DNA of 64,000 bases from positions 1-64,000 of the forward strand of contig JANLTC010000229.1 of the NCBI GenBank assembly GCA_031362725.1, given 5' to 3'. The notes below the pieces were generated by a model. It made no database searches. It had not been told where the DNA came from and worked only from the letters and a program-made list of their open reading frames with translations. The position numbers and the translations under genes were made by a program. Source of the stretch: PR03 sp031362725 (GTDB lineage Bacteria; Myxococcota_A; UBA9160; PR03). Each line of letters begins with the position of its first letter. Position 1 is the stretch's first letter. Below are positions 1 to 9,197 of the stretch, piece by piece.

Positions 1-2
1 CG

Positions 3-2135
3 CCGAGCTCGGGCCCAACGCCGCCGGCGCTGCTGCGGCTCTCAGGAGACGCGCAACGGGCCCTCATGGCGAGCAACACCGCGGCGCAGCACGAGCTCTG
101 GCTGGCAGTCGAGGTCGCCAATGGCGCGCCGTGCCGCTTGCTGCTCTCGAACCACGTATCGGTGGGTGGCGACGACGGCGAGAACACGGTGCCGCTGCGC
201 ATTGCGCGCGACGCGTGCGGCGTCGCGGTCGCCTTCCCCCCCGACACCGATCTCGGACGACGCTTTCCGGAAGGGTGCTTTTGCATTGATCCCGCCCGCG
301 GTACGACGATCGAACGGGTGGCGGGCGACGAAGTGCTGTTTTCCGACGGCAGTTCGCGGGGCCTGCCATTCTTGACGATCGTGACGGCCGCGTCGCGCTC
401 GGTCGGCTTCCGAATCACCGGGCATCTCGTCGATGCGAAGGGCAGCGACGCGCGCGAGATCGCTCCGGAAGCCAGCCGGATTCCGGAGCGGGAACGAAGT
501 GAGCGCTTCTGGCGCGACATGACCGGGCCGCTCCGGCTGCAACCGGTTTCGAGCGCGCCGCTTGCCGAGGACGTCGCGGAGATCCAGGAGATACTGCCGT
601 GGTTCGCGCACGACGCGTTGATCCACTACCTCGCGCCGCGCGGCCTCGAGCAATATTCCGGCGGCGGCTGGGGCACGCGCGACGTCTGCCAGGGGCCCGC
701 CGAGCTGCTGCTCGCGCTCGGTCGCTGGGACCCGCTACGCGATCTGCTGTTGCGCGTCCATCGCAACCAGAACGCGGACGGCGACTGGCCACAGTGGTTC
801 ATGTTCTTCGAGCGCGAGCGCAACATCCGCCCCGATGACGCACATGGCGACATCGTCTTCTGGCCGGTGCTCGCCCTCGCGCAATACCTGTTGGCGTCGA
901 GCGACGCGGGAATCCTCGACGAGACGGTGCCGTTCTTTCACGCCGAGGGTGACGAGCACGCCGAGCACGCGACGATCTGGCAGCACGTGGAACGCGCCCT
1001 CGGCCTCGTCGCCGCGCGCGTGATCCCCGGCACGCGGCTCGCAGCGTACGGCCACGGCGACTGGAACGATTCGCTACAGCCGGTGGATCCGGCGATGCGC
1101 GAGCGACTGTGCAGCGCGTGGACCGTGACGCTGCAATACCAGACGCTCCGCACGCTGGCCGCCGCTCTGCGCCAGATCGGACGCGACGCACACGCCCCGG
1201 CGCTCGACGCGATCGCCGTGCAGGTTCGCGAAGAGTTCCAGCGGCTGCTGATCGAGGACGGCGTGCTGGCCGGGTTCACGTATTTTCGACCCGACGGCGG
1301 CCTCGATCGGTTGCTGCACCCTCGCGACGGGAGCACCGGAATCCACTTTCGCTTGCTGCCGATGATCCACGCGATTCTCGCCGACTTGTTCACGCCGGAG
1401 CAGGCGCGCGCGCACGTCGCGTTGATCGAGGCCCACCTGCTCGCTCCCGACGGCGCGCGGCTCTTCGATCGCCCGCCGCCGTACTACGGCGGATTGCAAC
1501 GCCACTTCCAGCGCGCGGAGACCAGCACGTTCTTCGGGCGCGAGATCGGCATCCTGTACACCCACGCGCACCTCCGCTACGCCGAGGCGATGGCGCACTG
1601 GGGCGACGCCGATGCTGCGTTTCTCGCGTTGCGTCAGGCGAACCCGATCGGCTTGCAGCGCGCGGTAGCGCCTGCCCGGCCGCGCCAGCGCAACTGCTAT
1701 ACGTCGAGCTCCGACGCGTGCTTCGCCGATCGCTACGACGCGGCGTCGCGCTATGACGAGCTGAAGGCGGGCGCGATTGCGATCGAAGGCGGATGGCGCG
1801 TGTATTCGAGCGGAGCCGGGATCTCGGTGAATCTGATCCGCGGCGCGCTCCTCGGGCTGCGCCAGTCGCGCACGCGCCTGGTGATCGACCCGGTGTTGCC
1901 GCAATCACTCGATGGCCTGCGCGCCACGATCGAGGTCGCCGGCTTGCCGGTCGAGATCGTCTACAGGATCCGCGAGCGCGGCTGCGGTCCGACCGCGCTG
2001 ACACTGAACGGAGCGCCGCTCGGCTTCGAGTGCGAGCCGAATCCATACCGCGCGGGTGGGGCGAGCGTGGCGATGGACGCAGTGCGGGCGCGGCTCGTTG
2101 CTGGTGGCAACACGCTCGTCGTGGAACTTCGCTGA
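3..2135 (+). CDS. GH94 family glycoside phosphorylase, 5' end outside window
   Basis: Carboxy-terminal part of a glycoside hydrolase family 94 (former GT36) enzyme. Family members phosphorolyse beta-glucosidic disaccharides such as cellobiose or cellobionate, or handle beta-1,2-glucans. The frame is open to the left edge and the first Met, at 66, lacks a well-spaced ribosome site (AGGAG lies about 17 bases away), so the true start is probably outside the window. Counting from that Met (689 residues), a beta-sandwich remnant runs to about 150, then the (alpha/alpha)6 barrel with GGWGTRDVCQGP (~200), DGDWPQWFMFFERERN (~238) and GDWNDSLQP (~330). The last Asp of DWND is the expected general acid. 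It heads an operon with the next four genes. The exact sugar substrate cannot be read from sequence. Confidence 0.85.
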   Translation, partial: PSSGPTPPALLRLSGDAQRALMASNTAAQHELWLAVEVANGAPCRLLLSNHVSVGGDDGENTVPLRIARDACGVAVAFPPDTDLGRRFPEGCFCIDPARGTTIERVAGDEVLFSDGSSRGLPFLTIVTAASRSVGFRITGHLVDAKGSDAREIAPEASRIPERERSERFWRDMTGPLRLQPVSSAPLAEDVAEIQEILPWFAHDALIHYLAPRGLEQYSGGGWGTRDVCQGPAELLLALGRWDPLRDLLLRVHRNQNADGDWPQWFMFFERERNIRPDDAHGDIVFWPVLALAQYLLASSDAGILDETVPFFHAEGDEHAEHATIWQHVERALGLVAARVIPGTRLAAYGHGDWNDSLQPVDPAMRERLCSAWTVTLQYQTLRTLAAALRQIGRDAHAPALDAIAVQVREEFQRLLIEDGVLAGFTYFRPDGGLDRLLHPRDGSTGIHFRLLPMIHAILADLFTPEQARAHVALIEAHLLAPDGARLFDRPPPYYGGLQRHFQRAETSTFFGREIGILYTHAHLRYAEAMAHWGDADAAFLALRQANPIGLQRAVAPARPRQRNCYTSSSDACFADRYDAASRYDELKAGAIAIEGGWRVYSSGAGISVNLIRGALLGLRQSRTRLVIDPVLPQSLDGLRATIEVAGLPVEIVYRIRERGCGPTALTLNGAPLGFECEPNPYRAGGASVAMDAVRARLVAGGNTLVVELR

Positions 2136-2148
2136 TGCAGACGAAGCG

Positions 2149-5100
2149 ATGACGATTCCGTCCCCGGGCGACACAGAAGCGGGTGAGTCGATCGACGCCT
2201 TCGGCGATCTCTCCGGCTGGACTGCGATCGCCCCGGGCCGGGCGCGGCTGGCGATCACGCGAGACGACGGCTGGGGTGGCAGCGCGATGCGCCTCGATTT
2301 CGACTTTCACGGCGGCGGCGGTTTCATCGTCGCGCGCAAGCGCTTCGAACGCACGATGCCGCTCAGCTGGGCGTTCCGCATGCAGGTGCGCGGCGCAGCG
2401 CCCGCCAACCGGTTCGAGTTCAAACTCGCCGACCCGTCCGGGCGCAATGTGTGGTGGTTCCATCGCGACGCATTCGAGTTCTCGCCCGCGTGGCAGCCGC
2501 TGCGGATCCGCAGCCGCGAAGTCGAGTTCGCCTGGGGACCCGCTGGCGGGGGCGCGATGCGCGAACTCGGCGCGATCGAGATCGCCATCGCTGCGGGCCC
2601 CGGCGGCAAGGGCAGCATCTGGCTCGCAGACCTGCGCTTCGAGGACCTCGAGCCGAAGATGCCGCCCGCGGTGAGTGCATCGAGCGCGTTGCCAGCCCAT
2701 TTTCCCGCGTACGTGCTCGACGGCTCTCCGCGGACGAGTTGGCGCAGCGAAGTGACGGCGGGCCCGCAGTGGATCACGCTCGACTTCCAGGCCGAGCGGG
2801 AATACGGCGGACTCGTCATCGACTGGGAAGCGCGCGGCGGCGCGCGCGCCTTCGATGTGCGGACCTCGGACGACGCCGAGATGTGGACGACTGCCTGGAC
2901 CGCACATCAGGCCGACGGCGAACGCAGCTACGTGCCGCTGCGAGGCGGCTCCTCGCGCTTCGTCCGACTCGATCTGCTCGAGAGTCGGGACGGAGCCGGC
3001 TTTGGCATCGTCGGCATCGAGGTGCGCCCGAACGACTTCTCGCGAACCCCGGACGAATTCTTCCAGAACGTCGCGCACGAGCAGCGCCGCGGCCTGCACC
3101 CGCGCTGGCTGGTTCGCGAACAGAGCTACTGGACGCCGATCGGTGTCGCGAGCGGCTCTCCTTCGGCGCTGCTGAACGAGGAAGGTCTGCTCGAAGTCGA
3201 TCGCGGCAGCTTCTCGCTCGAACCGTTCTTGTTCGCGGACGGACAGCTCATCACCTGGGCCGACGCCGAGATCTCGCAGCAACTCGAGGACGGTTGGCTG
3301 CCGATTCCGTCCTCGCTGTGGCGCGCGAACGGTTTCGCTCTCACGACGACGGCGTTCGCAACGGAGGCGCAAGGCGCGCCTGCGCTCTACGTCCGTTACT
3401 GCATCGAGAACACCGGCGAGACGCCGCGCGCGGTGCGCTTCTTCTGCGCGATTCGCCCGTTTCAGGTCACGCCGCTGTGGCAGGCGTTCCGGGGATTGGG
3501 CGGCTCATGCCCGATCGGCGAACTCCGCTGGCATGCGGGGGCGGTGTGGGTCGATGAGCGCAAGCCGGTGATCCCGCTCGAGTCGCCGAGCGGTTTCGGC
3601 GCCGCCGCCTTCGAGCAGGGTGGCGTCACGCGACTGCTCGAGCGCGGCGAAGTACCGAGCCGCGATCACGTGCGAGACGCATTCCGACACGCGTCGGGTG
3701 CGCTTCGCTTCGATCTGGAACTCGCACCGGGCGCGGTGCGCGAGCTCTACCTGGCAGCGCCCTTCGGCACGCACGACCCCGCCAATTCCAACTTTGCCGA
3801 GCTGCAGCGGATCGGCGGCGCAGCGCTCCTCGAGCGTGCCGCTTCCGCCTGGCGACAGAAGCTCGATCAGGTGGAGCTCCGCGTCGGCGATGCCGAGCAT
3901 CCGTCCATGGACGCACTGCGAACCGCGGCCGCGCACATCCTGATCAATCGCGACGGCCCCGCGCTCCAACCCGGTCCGCGGCGCTACACGCGATCGTGGA
4001 TCCGCGATGGAGCGACGATGGGAGCGGCGCTGCTCCGCGTCGGCTGCGCGGACGAGGTCCGCGACTTCCTGCGCTGGTATGCCCCCTACCAGGCCGTCGA
4101 CGGCAACGTGCCGTCCTGCGTCGATCGCACAGGGCCCGACTGGCTGCCCGAGCACGACAGTCACGGCCAGCTGGTGTTCCTGGTGGCGGACTACTTCCGC
4201 TTCACGCGCGATCGCGCCTTTCTCGCCGAGATGTGGCCGGCGGTGCTGCGCGCGGTGGACTACCTCGAGTCGCTGCGCAATCAGCGTCTGACCGCCGAAT
4301 TCGCGACCGGCGATCGCAGGGCGTGCTTCGGCATCCTGCCCGAATCGGTCAGCCACGAGGGCTACCTCGCGCAGCCGGTCCACGCGTACTGGGACGACTT
4401 CTGGGCGCTGCGCGGACTCGGCGACGCGATGCATCTGGCGCGCGGACTCGGCGACGCGGCGCAAGAGCAACGGATCGCTGCGTTGCGCGACGGCCTGCGG
4501 ACCTGCCTGTATGCGTCGATCGAGGCGACGATTGCCGCGCGCGGCCTCGCGTACGTGCCGGGCTCGGTCGAGTGGGCCGACTTCGATCCGACAGCCACCG
4601 CCACGGCGCTGACGACGACCGACGCGATTGAGTGTCTGCCGCCCGCTGCGCTGACGTTCACCTACGACGAGTACCTTCGCGGCTTCCGAAAGCGCCGCCG
4701 TGGCGAGATCGACTGGAACAACTACACGGCCTACGAGATCCGCATCCTGGGCGCGCTGATACGCCTTGGGCGCATCGAAGAGGCGCACGAAGTGCTCGAG
4801 TTCTTCCTGGCCGATCGGCGCTCGCGCGCGTGGAATCAATGGCCTGAGATCTCCTGGCGCGACCCGCGCAGTCCCGGCCACCTCGGCGATGTGCCGCACT
4901 CGTGGATCGGGGCCGAGTGGATCCTCGCGGTGTTGAGCCTGTTCGCGTACGAGCATCCGACCAACGGTTCGCTGGTGCTGGCGGCGGGCATTCCCGCTGA
5001 CTGGCTCGACGGCGGCACCGAGATCGCCGTCGAGAATCTGCCGACCTGGTACGGCCGGCTGTCCTACACGCTGTCACGACAGCGTGACGACACCCTTCAT

Positions 5101-5298
5101 GTTTCCTTGACCGGTGATCTCGAGGCGCCGCCCGGCGGTATCGTGGTGCATTCGGCACTGTCGTGGCCCCTCGCGAGCGTTACGGTCGATGGCCGGAGCG
5201 TTGCGGACCACGAGGCGAGAAGCGTCATAATCGATCATTGCCCCGCAACCGTGGTGCTGAAATGCCGAGTTCCATCCGCAGAGAAGGGAACGCCGTGA
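2149..5298 (+). CDS. discoidin-domain (alpha/alpha)6 glycosidase-like protein
   Basis: A 1049-residue protein starting at ATG 2149, 13 bases after the GH94 stop. An in-frame Met at 2056 would lie inside the GH94 gene and is rejected. Residues ~1-175 look like a beta-sandwich carbohydrate-binding module. Residues ~184-293 look like an F5/8-type C (discoidin) domain, with VLDGSPRTSWRS and a closing VGIEVRP. Residues ~580-950 form a helical-hairpin toroid of the glucoamylase or amylo-1,6-glucosidase type (RSWIRDGATMGAALLR, DGNVPSCVDRTGPDWLPEHD). No signal peptide is evident, so action on imported oligosaccharide is likely. The catalytic acids are not assigned with certainty. The tight link to GH94 and phosphoketolase argues for glucan breakdown. 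Confidence 0.75.
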   Translation: MTIPSPGDTEAGESIDAFGDLSGWTAIAPGRARLAITRDDGWGGSAMRLDFDFHGGGGFIVARKRFERTMPLSWAFRMQVRGAAPANRFEFKLADPSGRNVWWFHRDAFEFSPAWQPLRIRSREVEFAWGPAGGGAMRELGAIEIAIAAGPGGKGSIWLADLRFEDLEPKMPPAVSASSALPAHFPAYVLDGSPRTSWRSEVTAGPQWITLDFQAEREYGGLVIDWEARGGARAFDVRTSDDAEMWTTAWTAHQADGERSYVPLRGGSSRFVRLDLLESRDGAGFGIVGIEVRPNDFSRTPDEFFQNVAHEQRRGLHPRWLVREQSYWTPIGVASGSPSALLNEEGLLEVDRGSFSLEPFLFADGQLITWADAEISQQLEDGWLPIPSSLWRANGFALTTTAFATEAQGAPALYVRYCIENTGETPRAVRFFCAIRPFQVTPLWQAFRGLGGSCPIGELRWHAGAVWVDERKPVIPLESPSGFGAAAFEQGGVTRLLERGEVPSRDHVRDAFRHASGALRFDLELAPGAVRELYLAAPFGTHDPANSNFAELQRIGGAALLERAASAWRQKLDQVELRVGDAEHPSMDALRTAAAHILINRDGPALQPGPRRYTRSWIRDGATMGAALLRVGCADEVRDFLRWYAPYQAVDGNVPSCVDRTGPDWLPEHDSHGQLVFLVADYFRFTRDRAFLAEMWPAVLRAVDYLESLRNQRLTAEFATGDRRACFGILPESVSHEGYLAQPVHAYWDDFWALRGLGDAMHLARGLGDAAQEQRIAALRDGLRTCLYASIEATIAARGLAYVPGSVEWADFDPTATATALTTTDAIECLPPAALTFTYDEYLRGFRKRRRGEIDWNNYTAYEIRILGALIRLGRIEEAHEVLEFFLADRRSRAWNQWPEISWRDPRSPGHLGDVPHSWIGAEWILAVLSLFAYEHPTNGSLVLAAGIPADWLDGGTEIAVENLPTWYGRLSYTLSRQRDDTLHVSLTGDLEAPPGGIVVHSALSWPLASVTVDGRSVADHEARSVIIDHCPATVVLKCRVPSAEKGTP

Positions 5299-7712
5299 CC
5301 GATCCGTCGTCGACGCGGCTTGCCCCCGCAGAACTCCGGAACCTCGATGCCTATTGGCGAGCCTCCAACTATCTCGCCGTCGGGCAGATCTACCTCTTCG
5401 ACAATCCGCTGCTCCGGGAACCGCTCCTTCGCGAACATGTGAAGCCGCGGCTGCTCGGTCATTGGGGTACGACGCCCGGTCTGAATCTCATCTACACGCA
5501 TTTGAATCGTGTGATCGCGCAGGGCGACTTGAACATGATCTACGTGATCGGCCCGGGGCACGGCGGCCCGGCGATCGTCGCGCACACGTGGCTCGAGGGG
5601 ACGTACAGCGAGGTCTATCCGGAGATCTCCCAGGACGAAGAGGGAATGAAGCGACTCTTTACACAGTTCTCGTTCCCGGGCGGCATCCCGAGCCACGTCG
5701 CGCCGGAGACGCCCGGATCGATCCATGAGGGCGGCGAGCTCGGCTACGCGCTCTCCCATGCGTTCGGTGCGGTGTTCGACAATCCCGATCTGATCGCCGC
5801 GTGTGTGATCGGCGACGGCGAAGCCGAGACCGGACCGCTCGCCACCAGCTGGCACGGCAACAAGTTCCTGAACCCGGTTCGCGACGGCGCGGTGCTGCCG
5901 ATCCTGCACCTCAACGGCTACAAGATCGCGAACCCGTGCTTTCTCGCGCGCATTCCGCAGGACGAGTTGCGCAAACTGCTCGAGGGCTACGGCTACACGC
6001 CGTACTTCGTCGAAGGCCACGATCCCGCACTCGTACACCAGGCGATGGCGGCGACACTCGACACCGCGATCGCCGAGATCCGCGCGATCCAGACGGACGC
6101 GCGCAGCCGCGGATTCCAGGGCCGACCGGCGTGGCCGATGATCGTTCTGCGCACGCCGAAGGGTTGGACGTGTCCACCCGAGATCGACGGCAAGAAGTGC
6201 GAAGACTACTGGCGTAGCCATCAGGTCCCGATGAGCGACATGGACCAGCCCGGGCATGTCGCGATCCTCGAGCAGTGGATGAAGAGCTACCGGCCCGAGG
6301 AACTCTTCGACGCGAGCGGAGCACTGCGACCGGAACTCGCGGCGCTTTCGCCGAAGGGCATGCGCCGGATGAGCGCCAACCCGCACGCCAACGGCGGCCT
6401 GCTGCTGCGCGACCTGCGATTGCCCGACTACCGCGACTACGCCGTCCTTGTGCCGAGCCCCGGCGCTAGCGACGCCGAGTCGACGCGCGAGATGGGCAAG
6501 TACCTGCGCGACGTGATGAAGGAAAATCTCGACGCGCAGAACTTCCGGCTCGTCAGTCCGGACGAGAGCAACTCGAATCGGTGGCAGGACGTGCTCGAGG
6601 TGACGGACCGCTGCTTCGTCGCCGAGATCTACCCCGAGGACGATCACCTCGCGCCCGATGGGCGCGTGATGGAAGTGCTGTCCGAGCACCAGTGCCAGGG
6701 CTGGCTCGAGGGCTACCTGCTGACCGGCCGTCACGGCTTCTTCTCGTGCTACGAAGCCTTCATCCACATCATCGACTCGATGTTCAACCAGCACGCCAAG
6801 TGGCTGAAGGTCTGCGGCGAGATTCCGTGGCGACGTCCGATCGCGAGCCTCAACTACTTGCTCAGCTCGCACGTCTGGCGCCAGGACCACAACGGCTTCA
6901 GCCACCAGGATCCGGGTTTTCTCGACCATGTGATCAACAAGAAGTCGGAAGTGATCCGCGTCTATCTGCCGCCCGACGCCAACTGCCTGCTGTACGTGAC
7001 CGACGAGTGCCTGCGCAGCCGCAACCGCGTGAACGTGATCGTCGCCGGCAAACAGCTCGCGCCGCAGTGGCTGACGATGGAACAAGCGGTGGCGCACTGC
7101 ACCGCGGGAATCGGGATCTGGGAGTGGGCGAGCAACGATCGCGGCGGCGAGCCCGACGTCGTGATGGCGTGTTGCGGCGACGTGCCGACGCTCGAGACAC
7201 TGGCGGCCGTGGACCTGCTGCGGCGCTTCGTCCCGGATCTGAAGGTGCGCGTCGTGAACGTCGTGGACCTGATGACGCTGCAGTCGCCGCGCGAGCACCC
7301 CCACGGCCTCACGGACGCCGAGTTCGACGTGCTGTTCACGACCGACAAACCGATCGTCTTCGCGTTCCATGGCTATCCGTGGCTGATCCATCGACTGACC
7401 TACCGGCGCAGCAATCACGGAAACCTGCACGTCCGTGGCTACAAGGAGGAGGGCACCACCACGACGCCCTTCGACATGGCGGTGCTGAACGACCTCGATC
7501 GCTTCCATCTCGTGTCGGACGTGATCGACCGCGTCCCGAAACTCGGTGCCCGCGCGGCCTACGCGAAGCAGTCGATCCGCGACAAGCTGCTCGAGCACTC
7601 CCAGTACATCCGGCGCCATGGTGACGACATGCCGGAAATCAGGAATTGGCGTTGGGGCCAGACGGAGAGCGCCGGGCCTGCGCGCACGACGACGGAATCG
7701 GACAACATTTGA
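5295..7712 (+). CDS. xfp: xylulose-5-phosphate/fructose-6-phosphate phosphoketolase
   Basis: Thiamine-diphosphate enzyme that splits xylulose-5-P or fructose-6-P with phosphate to acetyl phosphate plus glyceraldehyde-3-P or erythrose-4-P. GTG 5295 overlaps the upstream TGA as GTGA and follows a GAAGGGA ribosome site. This start gives 805 residues, normal for the family, and opens near the conserved YWRASNYLAVGQIYL. The TPP-binding block GDGEAETGPLATSWHGNKF is intact, as are GPGHGGPAIVAHTW and SHQDPGF. A Met at 5262 is also in frame but lies inside the preceding gene. The neighbouring acetate kinase converts the acetyl phosphate to ATP and acetate. Confidence 0.97.
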   Translation: MTDPSSTRLAPAELRNLDAYWRASNYLAVGQIYLFDNPLLREPLLREHVKPRLLGHWGTTPGLNLIYTHLNRVIAQGDLNMIYVIGPGHGGPAIVAHTWLEGTYSEVYPEISQDEEGMKRLFTQFSFPGGIPSHVAPETPGSIHEGGELGYALSHAFGAVFDNPDLIAACVIGDGEAETGPLATSWHGNKFLNPVRDGAVLPILHLNGYKIANPCFLARIPQDELRKLLEGYGYTPYFVEGHDPALVHQAMAATLDTAIAEIRAIQTDARSRGFQGRPAWPMIVLRTPKGWTCPPEIDGKKCEDYWRSHQVPMSDMDQPGHVAILEQWMKSYRPEELFDASGALRPELAALSPKGMRRMSANPHANGGLLLRDLRLPDYRDYAVLVPSPGASDAESTREMGKYLRDVMKENLDAQNFRLVSPDESNSNRWQDVLEVTDRCFVAEIYPEDDHLAPDGRVMEVLSEHQCQGWLEGYLLTGRHGFFSCYEAFIHIIDSMFNQHAKWLKVCGEIPWRRPIASLNYLLSSHVWRQDHNGFSHQDPGFLDHVINKKSEVIRVYLPPDANCLLYVTDECLRSRNRVNVIVAGKQLAPQWLTMEQAVAHCTAGIGIWEWASNDRGGEPDVVMACCGDVPTLETLAAVDLLRRFVPDLKVRVVNVVDLMTLQSPREHPHGLTDAEFDVLFTTDKPIVFAFHGYPWLIHRLTYRRSNHGNLHVRGYKEEGTTTTPFDMAVLNDLDRFHLVSDVIDRVPKLGARAAYAKQSIRDKLLEHSQYIRRHGDDMPEIRNWRWGQTESAGPARTTTESDNI

Positions 7713-7741
7713 GCCGCCGCGCGCAAGACTGACGAGCACCG

Positions 7742-9193
7742 ATGACGCTGCCGAAGCACAAGACCAAGATCGTCGCGACGATCGGCCCGGCGTCTGACTC
7801 GCTCGCGATGCTCGAGCGGCTACTGCGCGCCGGACTCGACGTCGCGCGGCTCAACTTTTCGCACGGCGATTTCAGCGCGCACGGTGAATCGATCGAGCGG
7901 ATCCGCGCCGCCGCGCGGGCGACCGGCCGGCGCGTCGCGATCCTCGCCGATCTGCCCGGCCCGAAGATGCGCCTCGGCACGATCGATCCCGAACCGATCC
8001 AGCTGCGCACGGGCGACTCGTTCACATTGACGACACAGGACGTCGTCGGCACTGCGCAACGCGTCTCGATGAGCTTCGAGCGCTTGCCGCAGGTCGTGAA
8101 GCCCGGCGACCTGCTCTTCCTGAACGACGGCCTGGTGCAGCTGCAGGTCGAGCGCGTCGCGGGTGACGACGTGCTCTGCAGCGTTGCGGTCGGCGGCGAG
8201 CTTCGTTCGCGCAAAGGCCTGAACCTGCCCGGCATCGATCTCGGCATCGGCGCCTTCACGGACCACGACCGCGCCTGCCTCGAGTTCGCGCTTGCCAACG
8301 GCGTCGATGCGGTGAGTCAGTCGTTCGTCGAGACGGCGGCCGACATCGAAGCGGTTCGCGCCGCGGCGCAGGCGGTCGGCAAACAGCCGTTCGTGATCGC
8401 GAAGATCGAGCGCGCCGATGCACTCACGCACTTCGAAGAGATCCTCGCCGCGGCCGATGGCATCATGGTCGCGCGCGGCGATCTCGGCGTCGAAGTGCCG
8501 ATGGAAGAGATCGCGGTGACGCAGAAGCGGCTGATCGCGCGCGCAAACCTCGCGGGCAAGCCGGTGATCACCGCCACGCAGATGCTCGAGTCGATGGTGG
8601 CGAGCCGACTGCCCACGCGCGCCGAAGCCACCGACGTCGCGAATGCGATCCTCGATGGAACCGATTGCGTGATGCTCTCGGGGGAGTCGGCGATGGGCCG
8701 GTATCCCGAGGAAGCCGTGACGATGCTCGCGAAGATCGCCGCCGCGACGGAACCGCACCGGTCGCGCGCTGGCCTCCACGCGCTGCGCGAGGTCACGAGC
8801 GACCGTTCGACCTCGACCACCGCCGAGAAGATTGCCTCGGTCGTGGAGCATGCTCTCCAAACGGTGTCGTGCGCGGCGATCTTCGTGCCCACGCGAAGTG
8901 GCGCGACGGCGCGGATGATCTCGCGTTTCAAGCCGAGCGTGTGGATCGCGGCGCCGTCGGAGCACGCAGCCACCTGCCAGGGGTTGGTCTTCTCCTATGG
9001 CGTGCAGCCGATCGAGGCCGCCCGCGAGCCGGACGACTGGCGCGACTTCGCCCGGCGCTGGCTCGAGGAAGAGCAGATCGCCGGCGACATCGCGATGCTG
9101 GTCGCGGGTCCATCGCAGCGCAGTCCCGACGCGAGTCACCGGATCGAGTTCCTGCAGGTCGGCGCCCGTCCGTCTGCCGCGTCGAAGTGGTGA
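7742..9193 (+). CDS. pyk: pyruvate kinase
   Basis: Converts phosphoenolpyruvate and ADP to pyruvate and ATP, the last step of glycolysis. The 483-residue length is typical. Visible motifs are KIVATIGPAS and ARLNFSHGDF at the N-terminus, DLPGPKMRLG, the inserted B domain (~70-165), the signature IAKIERADALTHFEEIL, MVARGDLGVEVPMEEI and VMLSGESAMGRYPEEAV. It lies 29 bases after phosphoketolase and 4 bases before acetate kinase, so it is probably co-transcribed. This pairs the glyceraldehyde-3-P branch of phosphoketolase with its ATP-yielding end step. Confidence 0.97.
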   Translation: MTLPKHKTKIVATIGPASDSLAMLERLLRAGLDVARLNFSHGDFSAHGESIERIRAAARATGRRVAILADLPGPKMRLGTIDPEPIQLRTGDSFTLTTQDVVGTAQRVSMSFERLPQVVKPGDLLFLNDGLVQLQVERVAGDDVLCSVAVGGELRSRKGLNLPGIDLGIGAFTDHDRACLEFALANGVDAVSQSFVETAADIEAVRAAAQAVGKQPFVIAKIERADALTHFEEILAAADGIMVARGDLGVEVPMEEIAVTQKRLIARANLAGKPVITATQMLESMVASRLPTRAEATDVANAILDGTDCVMLSGESAMGRYPEEAVTMLAKIAAATEPHRSRAGLHALREVTSDRSTSTTAEKIASVVEHALQTVSCAAIFVPTRSGATARMISRFKPSVWIAAPSEHAATCQGLVFSYGVQPIEAAREPDDWRDFARRWLEEEQIAGDIAMLVAGPSQRSPDASHRIEFLQVGARPSAASKW

Positions 9194-9197
9194 GGAC

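Noticed and set aside
1390..3372. 660-codon minus-strand open frame opposite GH94 and the discoidin protein
   Set aside because: Arg/Ala-rich mirror of plus-strand codons with no family motifs; typical high-GC antisense shadow.
5235..7739. 834-codon minus-strand open frame across phosphoketolase
   Set aside because: Antisense to a gene with intact catalytic motifs; His/Arg/Val-rich composition and no recognisable domain.
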